A stretch of DNA of 64,000 bases, taken from positions 4,041,080 through 4,105,079 of the forward strand of contig NW_002060944.1 in the NCBI RefSeq assembly GCF_000150275.1, in the 5' to 3' direction. Origin of the DNA: Trichoplax adhaerens. Its lineage: Eukaryota; Placozoa; Uniplacotomia; Trichoplacea; Trichoplacidae. Within the stretch, counting starts at the first letter, position 1, and each line of letters opens with the position of its first letter. The notes beneath the pieces are model-generated. The model was given only the letters and a program-made list of their open reading frames with translations. It did no database searches and had not been told where the DNA came from. Below are positions 41,901 through 55,100 of this stretch, piece after piece. The translations under genes and the position numbers were made by a program.

Positions 41901-43326
41901 ATGTAAGAATACATTTATATACAAGTATGATTGATATATACAACAGATGAATCATACCGAAACTTACTCCAAAAGAAATTTGAATAGTTCCCGATGATAC
42001 GGTATAACTCAAGGTAATCGTTAAGCATATCGTAGCCAAGGCATTATCTACTTCGTATATGGAAAGCATATAATGAAAATAGTAAAATTTCTAGCTTATG
42101 GTCGATAAAGTAAAGATCTTGAAATTAACAGTAAATCATGTAATGTATATCTAAAGTTATTAAATTCATGTAAAGAATGATCAATAGTCTAAAATGCCAT
42201 GATATGCAAAGGGTAGAATGGAGAATGCACTGTATAGGCGTATGCTCAATATTTACTGTGATAGCGTATTATTTTACTTATTGTAAATCTGAGATCACTG
42301 TTAGCAAAAAGTATAGTATATAAGATCAAAGTAGTAACATAACTGCGATTAGGCTGACTAAAAAGATCGAAAATAACATCCAAGTTATCTCTTCTATAGT
42401 CATTATCATGCCTGCTTGCTTCGAACTAAATTAAATCATTTTTACCTGCCTATCTTGCCATGTACATATATATTTGTAAAATTTATTTCCTTATAATGCA
42501 CTATATCTTAAATAGCATAATTGGCTAATAGAGATTTCTGTTGTTTCAACTAACTAGAAGAGAATAATTTAACGCTAGACATCTTTTCTAGAAATACAGT
42601 ATAAGTAAATTATTAATTAGCCAGTGTATCAATTGGCTGGAGATTTCTGGAAACAATACCTATTGCAATTCTGAATCTGAGTTATAAGCGATTTTAATTA
42701 ATTAATTATCTATTGAATTCCGAGACTTGCAAACAAAGATTTAACTTATTATTGTGTAAAAACAGGAAGTAATTCCAGGCAGAACTATAGCTATGAGCAC
42801 ATCGAAGTACATTAAAAGAAGATGACGCGTGTTGCTCACAACGGCATCATGCTCGTTAACAACAACTTGATTTTGATACCATTATGTTATTTACTGTCTT
42901 ATACTTTTATCTCTGAAGGAAATAAATCGAACGCCATCTAAAGATTTACAAGATTTAATAAGTAGACTTTCACTTTAAGTTTAAGATTAATAATAAAAGC
43001 AAACTTTTGATAAAATGTGAGAACAGTTTCGAGTGCAGCAGATGACATTATTTCCTTTAATTTTCTACAATACTGATAGAGCTTTTACAGTTAAAAGTAT
43101 GCCAAAAACTTAGCGTTATCGTGTATTTTATAGTAACCGAGATTGAATGATTTTAAGTATAAATGCGGTACGGTATGTTCAAGAACACGACAGAGGATTT
43201 GTAATGTTATACAATGAATCTGTTTATAAAACAGAATTAACCATGACTCTAATCACGAATGGAAGTAACATGTAATTTCATCTCCAGAAATAAATTTATG
43301 TGCGTTCTATTAAAATATAATTAGCA
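38944..43326. repeat. Receptor-array spacer 3
   Basis: Longest spacer (4.4 kb). The first 1.9 kb aligns with spacers 1 and 2 (for example the CATTTGATCGTAGCCAATAG word at 40313). A single 175-bp-unit remnant is visible near 41290-41400, and the block with AGAGATTTCTGTTG near 42530 is the usual pre-receptor 3' flank. I see no exon. Confidence 0.65.
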
Positions 43327-44277
43327 CTACTTTTTAAAATTAGTTAATGCATTTCTATTACAATCACATCTATAAATTTTATAAATGGCTTGCTTATATT
43401 CAGCACGAAAACTTTTATTTCGATATCCATATAAGTATTGATTAACAACAGAATTACAGGATACCAATACCGAAGACGTAAAGTAGATACCATCAGGTAT
43501 TATCACTTTAGTAACTGGTTCAATGATAAATGCTAACAGACTCCATGACGAATAACAGATTAGAAATGTGATAAATACAATAAGCATGGGGTCGAAGTAA
43601 CGTTAGACTTATCCATAGCTATTGGTAATTGAAAAGAATAATGAATTAGCCTTTTTCTTTTCCTTTTAAGAAAGAGAAAAATAAAAAAATAGCAATAAAT
43701 AATAGTAAGTAAAGGTATGGCATAATGGATAGCGGTAGAATAGATACCTCTAGCTATTCCATTTATAGCAGTCCTATCCCAACTAAGAAGACAAGCTTTC
43801 TCACCCTTTACATAAACGCTGTTACCCCATCCTAGGAACGATACAGGTGCTGTCAAAGAATATGTTGCCCAAATAATAGCGATGCAATAGTATGCATGTC
43901 TAGGTTGCAATTTTTTAGATTTTACAACGACAAGATAATGTCCTATAGCTATTCACATTAAATTATGAATAAAACCAACAAAAAATACACCTCCAAAGTA
44001 GGAATGAATTTTGCAACCAACTTCATTATAATACTACCTATCGGCTATGGTATTAAGTACATAAAGAGGGGATGTGGACTAGTCCATTTATAATGCCAAA
44101 AATAGATAAATTCATAATGAGATAATTTGTTATAGTTCGAGTTGAATGATATTGAGAAATAACAAGAATGTTCAAGGTATTTCCAATAACTGCAGCAACA
44201 ACGATAATAATGGAAATAAAAGACTTGAGAGCAATCATTCCCGACGATGTGCAAGTCACATTGGTTATATTATCCAT
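43327..44277 (-). pseudogene. Class A GPCR copy D, four disabling changes
   Basis: Full-length receptor relative starting with MDNITNVTCT at 44277. The frame is broken by an inserted base near 44060-44070 (helix 2-3 loop), a TAG at 44036-44034 where relatives have CAG, a TGA at 43955-43953 where relatives have the TGG of MWIA, and an extra G in the run at 43587-43591 just before helix 6. Between the lesions, QPRHAYYC, SFLGWGNSVYV, the NVTST segment and a helix 7 with NQYLYGYR in place of NPVLYAYR are readable. Non-functional unless the assembly is wrong. Confidence 0.92.
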
Positions 44278-46956
44278 TTTCGATAATGACAAAATCTTTA
44301 CAACTCGATGAATGTTGATTGTGAAGGATCATAAAAGAAATGGGAAAAAATCTGAAAAGAATACGAATCAGTTTTATCATGTTAGCTACCTAGCGTAGAA
44401 TTAACAATTCTATTAGAATACTTAAAGAATAATATTTACAATTAGATTTAAAGGCGACAAAATAACATCAACAGTCTCGACTTTGATTTGCAATCGATTG
44501 ATGTTTGTCGAATTAATTACTCACAATGTATACTATAAGCGTATAATTCAGTTAAAGTACTTTTTGTGATTTTGATCTATCGTAGATTGCATTAAATAAT
44601 AATCGACATATACGCGTATATTATTACTATAATACTGTAGTAAAGGATGTTTAAGATATATTTTGATCAACAACATGATTGGATGATTTTAATCTACCTA
44701 TAAATTATAATGCTGAGCGACGCTAATTGTTAGTAAGTTTTTACTTATAACTTGGTAGCAAAGATATTCCAGCACTAGGATCACTTAAAGTATAATCGAT
44801 ACTTGATCTTAAATTTTTAATGATCAATGCTTATTGCGATTAAATCCTATATATATTATCTATACGGAAATTTCGAATCACCTATTAAGGGAATTAAAGC
44901 CAAAGAAAAATATTAACTACTGGACTGATCATCCATATCATCGAATTTACATTCCTACATTCGAATTATATATATATAGAGCATCTAAATCATGTCTAGT
45001 AATACCTTAAACAAGGAAATTGGAATAACCTAAGATTGAAGAACGATGAATACTACCCGGATACTTACAGTATCTCTCAAATAGTATAATATCAGTGAAA
45101 AAATTGATGAAACAAACGTTAATTCGAACCGATTCTCTTTCAATAGGAATAAAAATAATGATAAAGTTTACGAAGGAAAATTAATCAAGAACAATCAGTA
45201 TTTCATCAAATTAATCATTACTTAGATGAAGGCTAACATTGAACGTTAACTTAATTATATAAAATATCAAAATCAATTCGGTTATTGCAGTAGTCATTCG
45301 ATCTTGATTTTAGTACATTGTCTATTCAATTAATTATTAATGACTATAGTAAAAGAGCTATTCTCATACTTTTTATACAATAAGAGCGTCAGTATTCATA
45401 TCCTATAACGATACTAACAGTAGATTTGCTTTTCATTCCACTGTAAATAATGATAGCTACACTATTGCAGTTGATGTAGTGCTCAGATGTATTGTTATAT
45501 AATTATTATGGACTTTAGTTCTTCAATAATTTGTAAGTTTGTCTACTAATTAACATAGTTACACGGTAGATAGAGATCGGATATTATATTATTTTAGCCT
45601 AATTAGCTATAGATACGACACTAAAGTATTTGATCGTAGTCAGTAGGACAAAATAATTTAAAAAATAGTTTTATGAATGATCGTTTTAGCATCTATTCTG
45701 TTCTATTGGATTACGAGTAGTTATTTCTGAATATAAAAGGTCAATCTAAACATATGTCCATTTACCTACTTTAACTTTATCTTATTGTGAAAAAGAAATT
45801 GCAGCCTACTGTAGATACGTAGAGCTAGTTAGTGGCAATTTACTTTAGAAGTGATACTCTTTCTACATGCCCTGCTAAGCAAAATTTAGTCTCATTAACT
45901 TTAAATCATAATCTAACTTTTTAAGCTGATGCTATCTTTATTTTTATTTTGGCTCATAAGTGCAGTTACTAATCTTGAAATTAAGTTGTACTCTCAAGTT
46001 TCAGCTACTATTAGCTAATACGAGCGACCTTTCGAATTCGTCAGATTATCTATATATCGTATTGTGTTTTTAATACGATAGCTGATCGAGAGAAATTTCT
46101 CTCACTTCGATTAACTAGTATAGGATAATTAAATGATAGACATCTGCTACTAAAGTCTAGTATTAATAGACAAATAGTTAGCCAACGCATTAAACGGTAG
46201 AGATTTTCTGGAGATGCAGTCTATGATAATTTTCAATATATTTAACAAGCAATTTTGATTAATTAATGGAACTAATTCCAATACTTGTCAGTTAAGGTCT
46301 AGATCACTGTTATATAAAAACAGGAAATAATTTCTAGGAAAACTATGGCTACGACCACATCCCAAAGTGTGTTAAAAGAAAATGAGCGCTAATTGTTAAT
46401 GACAATATCTTCATCATTTGCATCAGTTTTAACTATAATATTATTACATTATTAACAGTCTATTATCATCTATCTCCGAATGAAATAGACTCTATGCTAT
46501 TTAAAAATTTTAAAAACCGAATAGCTATGCTTTAACTTTGACTTTACGATTAATCAATAATAAAAGCAAAGCTAAGCAATTTTTGATAAAATGTGAGAAT
46601 ATCTTTACCCATATATCACGTTATTAAATTTTCTTTGATCTTCTACAAGTATGATATATATATATTAAATATGTAAATAGCAAACTCTTAATAAATAGAA
46701 TTTCACATTAAGAAGTATACCGAAAATTAGCTTTATAACATGTTCTGTAGTCAGCGATACTGAATATCTTCACGTGTAAATGTGATTAAGAGCACGACAC
46801 AAGATTTGTGTTATACAATTAATCTATTTACAGTTGAGAGTAGACCATAACTCTAACCACTCATAACAGTAATAGGTAATTGCATATCCAGAGATAGTTT
46901 TACACGCGTTCTATTACAACATGATTAACGCTATTTTTTAAAGTACTTAATCTATT
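44278..46956. repeat. Receptor-array spacer 4
   Basis: 2.7-kb spacer alignable in blocks with spacers 1-3 (for example AGCACTAGGATCACTTAAAG near 44770 and the AGAGAAATTTCTCTCAC block near 46090). The 175-bp unit is not evident. No exon seen. Confidence 0.6.
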
Positions 46957-47876
46957 TCAATAACAACCACATCTACAGATTTTATCAATAGCCTGCTTAT
47001 ATCCTGCACGAAAGTTCTTATTTCGATATCCATATAAGAATAGGCTTATGATATAGTTACAGAACACTAACATTGAAGATGTAAAGTAGACTCCATCAGG
47101 TACTCTCACTTTAGCTACTGGTATAATGATAAATACTAGTAGACTCCACGACAAATAACACATTAGAAATGTAATAAATACAATAAACATTGTCAAAGTG
47201 ACTTTAGACTTATTCATAGCAGTTGGTGATTGAAAGGAATACCGAATCATTCGTTGTTGTTTCTTTTCCAGAAAGATAAATATAAATGAATAACAGTAAA
47301 TTATAGTAAGTAAAGGCGTAGCATAATGGAAAATAGCAGAATAGATGCCTCTAGCTATTCCAATTATGCCAGTCTTATCCAGCTAGGAATACAACCTTTT
47401 TCAATCTCTACATAAACAAATTTACCCCATCCTAGAAACGATATAGCCGGTGTCAAAGTACATGTTGCCCAAATAATACCAATAAAATAGTATGCATGTC
47501 TTGGTTTCAACTTTTTAGATTTTACAACGACAAGATAGCGTACTACAGCTATCCACATTAAATTATGAATAGTACCAATAAAAATTATACCTCCAAGATA
47601 AGCATGAAAGGCGCAACCAACTTGATCATAATACTGCCTATCGGCTATAATATTAACTATATAGAGAGGTAAACAGACTAGACCATTTATAATGCCGAAA
47701 ATAGATAAATTCATTACTAGATAGTTTGTTACAGTTTGAGTAGAATTATATTGAAAAATGACTATAACAACCAAGGTATTACCAATAACAGCAGCAATAG
47801 CAGCAATAGTAAAAATAATAGATTTGATAGCAATAATTTCTAACGGGGTATGAGTTACATTGGTTGTATTATCCAT
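46957..47876 (-). pseudogene. Class A GPCR copy E, single frameshift
   Basis: A complete receptor frame apart from one missing base near 47379-47382. The first 164 codons are open from MDNTTNVTHTP at 47876 through GWGKFVYVEIEKGCIPSW. After one base is lost, the remaining 140 or so codons are open in the next frame through TM5, the QSPTAMNKSKVT loop, TM6 and the tail ending CRCGCY. Total length 920 bases is one short of a multiple of three. D2.50 is replaced (IFGIIN) and NPxxY is degraded (ISLFLYGYR), so even without the frameshift this copy is diverging. Either a young pseudogene or a sequencing or assembly error. Confidence 0.88.
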
Positions 47877-48307
47877 TTCAATAACGAGAAATCTTCACGA
47901 CTCGATCGAAGCTAATGGTAAAGGATCACAGAAGAAATTAGAAAAAATCCAGAAAGGATACGGATCAGTTTTATTATGTTAGCTTTATGGTATATCACAA
48001 TTCTCTTTGATAGATAAAAAAATTTCCACTATTAGGTTTAAAGTGATAAACATAAATACTCTTGACTTTGATATACAATTTATTTAAATTACGATAATTG
48101 AAATAATTACTCACAAATGTACAGTGTAAGTGCATACCTACGTTGAAAGTACTATAACATATAGTTAATACATAAGTTAATACCATGAAGGTAAAAGATA
48201 TTAAAAGGTTTATTCTTATTTATCGAGCATGTCATTGGATAATGTGAGCCCACTATAAACTGTAACGTAAAATGATGACACGTAACATTAATTACATTAA
48301 CAAGTTG

Positions 48308-49207
48308 TTGTCACAATTTCACTTCTGCGACAAGGTAACGTACAGTAAAAGTCTATAAGTAGCTACTGACTTAAACGCCCTTTTACTTAACGTTAAGCAC
48401 ACACAGCAAAAGACTGTAAAGATGAAACTTTTAATAGCAAAAATACATCTACAACTTTTTTTACCATACTATCAACTCAAATGTTCCCGTTTATATAGAA
48501 ACCATCTAATTTGTAAACAACAACAGTATTATTATTATACCTTACTAGGAGAAACATCTCGAACTGAGATGCTCCTTACATAGCTTTTCTATCAGTAAAT
48601 ATTTTGAACCTCTTACTCATACTTAATCTTAATCTAAGCTCGTAGGCTGTCTAATTCAACTATCATCAACTAGAACTTGAATCATCCTACTGTTATCTAT
48701 CAGGCAATAACAATCAATATCAAATATGTAATGAACTATTACAAACAACATCCACGTTAAGGCATTACTTATCTTTCCTAGCACTACAAATATGGATATT
48801 CTCCATAATAGCTACTACTGTGTAATGAAATGAAAAGTGTAGAGATCAAGCTACGAAACTTTAACAAACTTTGATTCTACTTTCGTGGCACTCCGGTCGA
48901 CTTAACGCTAATACTTTGACACCGAGTAAAATTTGGGGAAATAACCGAACAACAATTTATTTCAAAACAAAAATGGAGAGAAGTATAAACCGAACAACCG
49001 CACAAATACTTAGCTTTAAGTATTATTAAAATAAATGACAGACTTAAAAACTGTCAACGACCAAACAACCTTTCAAAAAGAAGAACGTTTTAACTTACGA
49101 CAAATCGACCCCCGAATGCCTTTTAAATTCAACAAGTTCTTCAAATAAAATCTTCTTCTACTCTCCCTCTAAATTTTCTAATTGCACTATCATTTATAGG
49201 CTTCGTA
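48308..49207. other. Unique segment inside receptor spacer 5
   Basis: At about 48308 similarity to the other spacers stops and ~0.9 kb of sequence with different texture begins (A/C-rich on this strand, long runs such as CAAACAACCTTTCAAAAAG). It runs into the assembly gap. It contains a 30-base hairpin at 48547-48576: AGGAG, three bulged A, CATCTC, loop GAACT, GAGATG, CTCCT. It replaces most of the usual spacer. No long open frame. Possibly a non-autonomous mobile element whose other end lies in the gap. Confidence 0.55.
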
Positions 49208-49454
49208 NNNNNNNNNNNNNNNNNNNNNNNNNNNNNNNNNNNNNNNNNNNNNNNNNNNNNNNNNNNNNNNNNNNNNNNNNNNNNNNNNNNNNNNNNNNNN
49301 NNNNNNNNNNNNNNNNNNNNNNNNNNNNNNNNNNNNNNNNNNNNNNNNNNNNNNNNNNNNNNNNNNNNNNNNNNNNNNNNNNNNNNNNNNNNNNNNNNNN
49401 NNNNNNNNNNNNNNNNNNNNNNNNNNNNNNNNNNNNNNNNNNNNNNNNNNNNNN
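49208..49454. other. Assembly gap (247 N)
   Basis: Run of undetermined bases. It lies between the unique segment and a local tandem repeat, which probably caused the gap. The apparent frame across it is meaningless. Confidence 0.99.
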
Positions 49455-49506
49455 TTAAAATAACTATTGCAAATAATCACATTGGCACCTATTCTAATAA
49501 ATTGCA

Positions 49507-49800
49507 AATAATCATTCCTAAATACAAAATAGGACTAAATTAAATGCTTTCTTGCTTAACGCGTCATTCAAAACTGGAAAATTTTACTCTTAATAATATG
49601 CCATATCCTCAACATGATAGTTGATCTATAGAGGTTTCTCTTACTTTGACAGTGATGAGCGATAAATACCGCTTAACTTATTTCTCCAATAATTACCATT
49701 ATTCTATGCTTTTAGGACTAAATTAAATGTTTTTGCCTAACATGTCCCTCAAAGCTGGACAATTGAGCTCTTGATAATGTCCTATATCCTCATGTCACGG
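49507..49800. repeat. 183-bp tandem repeat beside the gap
   Basis: AGGACTAAATTAAATG starts at 49531 and again at 49714; both copies continue through CTTGCTTAAC/TTGCCTAACA, TCAAA.CTGGA.AATT and CATATCCTCA/CTATATCCTCA. More copies may be hidden in the gap. Confidence 0.8.
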
Positions 49801-50712
49801 AGTGATGTCCGTGAAGCTATATTGATTTGTTAATAATTAAATAATTGTTTACCAGCATTAATTAGTTATCTCTACGAAAGAGGTATACTTATTCTAGTAG
49901 AATTGTATCGTTCGCAGTGTTACTCAAACAGTAAAAAAGAGGAAAACCGCGATACCTCAATATGATAATTCCGTCATGCGATTTTCATGAATTCACTTTG
50001 TGAATTCCTACACTTGTCAGCTAATATCTAGTTGTTGTTTACAAAAATAGGAAATAATTTCTTGTAAAAGTATAACGATCAGCATATCCAAGTATATTGA
50101 CGTAAGAGAAGTGTAAATTGTTCGCAACAGCATCCTGATCATAAACAGCAATTTTGATTTCAATACTACTACAGTACATTATTACACTCTTATCATTCCT
50201 ATCTCTAAAGAAAATAGATTGTATGCCATTTAAAGCTTTATAAGATTCAATAGCTCTACTTTAGCTTCGAAATCACAACTAATACGGTAATAATAGCAAA
50301 GGTAAGAAATCTTGATAAAATTTGAGATCAAGTACCTTCCAATGCGAATGAAATTATTTTATCTCCACCGATCTTCTCAAAGGATGATACGTATATCATA
50401 TATATATATGATATACAACCTATGTTATACATATAATAAGAAGCTCTAGTTTACAGAGGTTTTACTAATAAACGTATACCGAAAACTTAGCCTTATAGCG
50501 CTTACAATAATAAACGAGATAGAATATCCTCAGGTGTATAATTACGATCATGTACAAGACAAAAAATTTGTCTTAATATTATACAATTAGAATCTTCATG
50601 ATACAGAATTAGCTATAGCTCGAACCAGTGATCAGGATAACAGGTAATTTCATCACCAGATATAGCTTACACTTGTTCTATTGCAATAATGTTTGTTGGA
50701 CTCTTAAAGTTC
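49801..50712. repeat. Right end of receptor-array spacer 5
   Basis: Usual pre-receptor 3' flank, alignable to 46260-46956 and 42700-43326. Contains the palindromic run ATATATATATAT flanked by TATCAT/ATGATA near 50395-50415. No exon. Confidence 0.6.
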
Positions 50713-52199
50713 CTAAATACATTTATATTGCAACCGCATGTACAAAATTTTATGAATAGCTTGTTTATATCCTGTACGAAAATTCTCACTTCGACATCCA
50801 TATAAGAAAGGATTTATAACAGAATTACAGAACAGCAATACTATAGATGTAAAGTAGATGCTATCAGGCACGATCACTTTAGCTACTGGTATAATAATAA
50901 ATACTAATAGACACCATGACGAATAACACATTAGAAATGCAATAAATACGATAAAGATGGTCGAATTTACGTTAGACTTATTCATAGCAGTTAGTGAGTG
51001 ATAAGTATTGCGAATCATCCGTTGTCGTTTCCTTCTAAGGAAGCAAAAAATAAATAAATAGCAATAAATTATAGTATTAAAAAATATAACATAATTGATA
51101 GTAGCAGAATAGATGCCCCTAGTTATTCCACTTATGCCATCTCTATCCCAACTAGGAAGACAAGCTTTCTCAATCTCTACATAAACACTCTTACTCCATC
51201 CTAGAAGCGATACAGCTGGTCCTAAGACACGTGCTGTAAATAATACCAATGCAATAGTATGCATGTCTGGATTGCAATTTTTTAGACTTGACAACGATAA
51301 GGTAGCTGTAATGTAACTAGTATTGTGATTGTAGACTATTAGCCATGTTTAGTATAATGTACGGTAGATATTTATCCTAAGAGATATTTGGTAGCTATAC
51401 CTATAGACTGTAGTGGCATAGACTCTATGCTAGAGTACAGATGACTATATACAGTAAGGTGTTGAGTTACTAATAAGGTTATAGGTAAAAATAGAACTGT
51501 AAATCATATATTAGGATATGGTTAATTCATTGTACTTTGGCTGGTGTGAATAATGTCTACGTAAGTACTGTAGTCGTATCGATATTAGATTAATGATGGT
51601 CCGTAGTAGAATAGTCTTACTAAGAATAATTTAACTATGTGTAATATAAGGTAAAAGGTTACCATGCGGATTGTAGCTGCGAATGCTACGAAAAGTATAA
51701 AAGCATGCAACTTTAGATTATTCTGTTAGTTCATTCTAGAAGTCTTTAGTAGTAGTATTCGGCTAGAGTGGAGCTGTGTGTAGTTAATCTTTGTATAAGA
51801 TTCAATAAAGCCCTTATTTTTCTAAAATTTGGAATCTCGTGATTGGTATATATCACAGTAGCGCACTATAGCTATCCGCATTAAATTATGAATAGAGCCT
51901 ACAAATAATACACCTCCAATATACGAATGAATAGAACAACCAATATCATCATAATACTGCCTATCGGCTATGATATTCAATATATAGGGAGGTAAGTTGA
52001 CTAGTTCGTTCATGATGTCAAAAACAGCTAAATTGATAATTAGATAATTTGTTATAGTTTGAGTTGAACGATTTTGAGAAATAACGATAATGACTAAGAC
52101 ATTGCCAATAACAGCGGCAATAGCGATAACAATAAAAGTAGCAGACTTGATAGCAACAATTTCCAATGGTGTACGACTCGCATTGGTTATATTATCCAT
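50713..52199 (-). pseudogene. Class A GPCR copy F, split by an insertion
   Basis: N-terminal part from MDNITNASRTP at 52199 through helix 3 (NLMRIAIVRY), then a 553-bp insertion at 51858-51306, then the rest from DNDKV-like codons to the tail ending at 50713. Soon after the insertion a small deletion near 51236-51240 removes part of helix 4 (normal GIIWATC). Downstream segments are readable: LGWSKSVYVEIEKACLPSW, SLTAMNKSNV, helix 7 with NPFLYGCR. Two independent lesions make this a pseudogene. MRIA replaces MWIA before the degenerate R-Y motif. Confidence 0.92.
51306..51858. mobile_element. 553-bp insertion with short inverted ends
   Basis: Interrupts receptor copy F just after its IVRY codons. 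The left end reads CTGTAATGTAAC; the reverse complement of the right end reads CTGTGATATATAC, a partly matching terminal inverted repeat. The host word TAG (51303-51305 and 51859-51861) flanks both sides, a possible 3-bp target duplication. No coding frame. The size, inverted ends and short duplication fit a non-autonomous DNA transposon (MITE). The internal sequence does not match anything else I see in the window. Confidence 0.6.
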
Positions 52200-55100
52200 T
52201 TTCAATAACGAGAAAAACTTTACGATTCGATCAACCTTGAAATGATAAAGAATTATAAAAGACATCAAAAGACTTGGAAAGGATACGAATCAATTTTATT
52301 ACGTTAACGATATGTTATATAACCATTCTATTAGATCTATAGATAGAAAGTATTGACGATTAGATTTAAAGCGGTCTCGACTTTGATATATAACTGTCAC
52401 CAATATGTAGGTGTATATTCGTGTGACAAAGATATACCGGAGATATTTCTGGGTCTTTTTCTATCTCTAACTACTTATCAAGATCAGTTCTCCGTAGCAA
52501 CTATAAACATTTTCCTTAAGTTTCACGACAGAAACGATATAGACCTTCTCCTTACGCGTAAACGGTAAAATAACGAACACTCCCTATTGTAAAAAGTGAC
52601 TCCCTTTTATACCTTCTATCTGTATTCATGAGCAGCTACAGAGCATATAACATGGAAATCAATACTACTGAAATAAGGGATACTGCTGTCGTTTATTCTT
52701 TAGACCAAAATTTATATCACTTTACGCTCTACTTTAAAAATACTTCGGAAGATGCATAGAACACGAAACAGTCATGATCATAACACGATCTGACCTTTGA
52801 GCTCTGTTATAAATTAGGTATCTAACTAATTCACTTGCCCTTACTAGAAAATGAATTAGTTTCACATTTGGTAACTCTAGTGACAAGCTACCAACTGTAT
52901 AAAGATTAGTGCAACGCATTCATACTTGACCGTGGTCTTTAATATCGTGATAGAATTCATTTATTCTCATTAAAATTTTTACTTGTATTTGTACACTATG
53001 CGCGTAAGAGAATACCTAAGCTAAAAGGTACGGTTTGTGATTTTGATCCATCATAGAATTTAATCAATAATTTTAAAATATATTGACAATATTTAGTAAT
53101 GCATGTAATAAAATATTTGATCAAGAACATGATTCGATGGTTTTAATTCAATATAAGTTGTAACGTAGATCAAATATATATAGCATTAAATTACATTAAC
53201 GAGTTTTTAATCTTAAAACATTGATTAGTACACGTTTACTTACAATTTTTCTCTTTTTATAGCAATCAAGACAAATGCGGTTTTCTGTTTAAGTACAATC
53301 AATCCTAAAATTTAATGGTAGAGAAAAGAAAGAAGCCTAGATCTCGAATGGAGCTAAAGCTACATGTTAGCGAATTCTTACTTATTAATATACTAACAAC
53401 TCACGTAAAAATTATTTTATGGACCCCATCTTAAAAATATCGTTGTACTAATAATGAACCGATAACCTGGTATGAAAAATATGGAAGCGACCGCGTAAAT
53501 ATTTAATAACTGACGCCAGAAAATTACTTTATGTAATTAAAAATTAAGCTATTTATATAATATGTAAGTAAAAGCTCGAAATTTATTTTTTACGCTATCT
53601 ATCATATATAATGAGCAAAAATAAAATTGAATACAAAATCTTGCATTAGTTTAGGCGTCATAACTTGCTAGTAGCGTTATTACAGTGTTGGAATCACTTA
53701 AAGTATAATCGATACCTTATCATGGATCTCTAGTGATCATTAATTTTTGCGATTATATTACCTTAACGAAATTTTTCAATCACCTATGATGGTAATTAAA
53801 GCTAAAGGAAAACATAACTTGCCAGATTTAATATCAATTTAACTGTAATTATTTCCCAATATTCGAACTATGTATGAACGAGCATATAAATCATAATTAT
53901 GAACATCTTTAATAAAGAGCCTGAAATAACTTAGTATTGAAGAATAATAAATACTATTTAGATTCTTCTAAACATATACTGATTTACCTACTTTGACATT
54001 ATGTACTCGTATGTGTAAGGAGTTGTAAAACTCAAGTACTACCGTATGATGTGGAAGAAATCATCGCTGAGCAAGTTACAGATAATTTACTTTAGAATTG
54101 ATACCATTTCCACATATCCTGCTAAGTGAGAGCTTTTTTATTCAGTCATTTAGTATCATAATCCAATCTTGTAAGCTGGCGTAAAGGTAATTCTTATTTT
54201 AATTTATACACTTAGTCAGCAACCCTGAAAACAAGTCACTTCCTCAAGTACTGTTAGCAAACAGAAACGACCTTTCTAGTTTTATCATATAATCCACAGA
54301 AATTTCTAGTCACTTTTATTTAGAACTAATAGTTCATGCGGATAAAATTTTATTTGCAATCATAGAAATCTGAAGTTTTCTTATATCAAGCAATAGACTT
54401 TGGATAAACATGGACATTATAAAAGATTTAAATTTTCTTTCCTATATTCAATTAGATATTCGAATAATTTACGTACAATCAGATATCTTGCTTTTACTTA
54501 ACAAAGCAACAAGATGGCATCGTTTTTACAAATAAGCTGCAAACGCTTTGCTAGCATTTGTTGTATAAACTTTCAAAACGACATTTCTTACGATAGCCGT
54601 TCCAAATATTACAGTTTTTCACGTTTAGTAAGTAATTCAAATGGTAAATTGTTGATAGCCTTATATTTTTACTTTATCAAGCATTAAAAATTATCATCAT
54701 TGTTTAGTAGGTTTCTCTAAGAATTATTTATGGCCAATTGTGTGTATTACATATTTAACTTTATTTGAATCGTCTTCTAAGTAATCCTGCCTATTTCATT
54801 AAATTTAGAGCAAGATGAATAATTTTCCTTTTTTGACTAGCAGTATCAGCGCTACCATAGTAAAGGCAGTTATACAAAGCGGTAGCAGTTGTGTGCAGGT
54901 ACGATAATAATAAAATTATAACATATTGTAATAAATATCGTCTCATCCATTTAGCTTTCTCTTATTTAGATTATATATTTTGTGTGTTGATTGCTCATAT
55001 TTGTTCGTATCTACTTCTGAACTTCTTCTGTGCGCTATATTAGACTTACAGCAAAACCAATAATAATTTTTTATTTGGAGAGTATTCAAAAATTTCATTT

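Noticed and set aside
49190-49507. 105-codon frame across the gap
   Set aside because: It consists almost entirely of N-derived X residues.
51306-51858. The copy-F insertion as a genuine intron
   Set aside because: GT and AG are present at its ends on the minus strand, but splicing there leaves extra bases and shifts the frame, and copy F has a second lesion.
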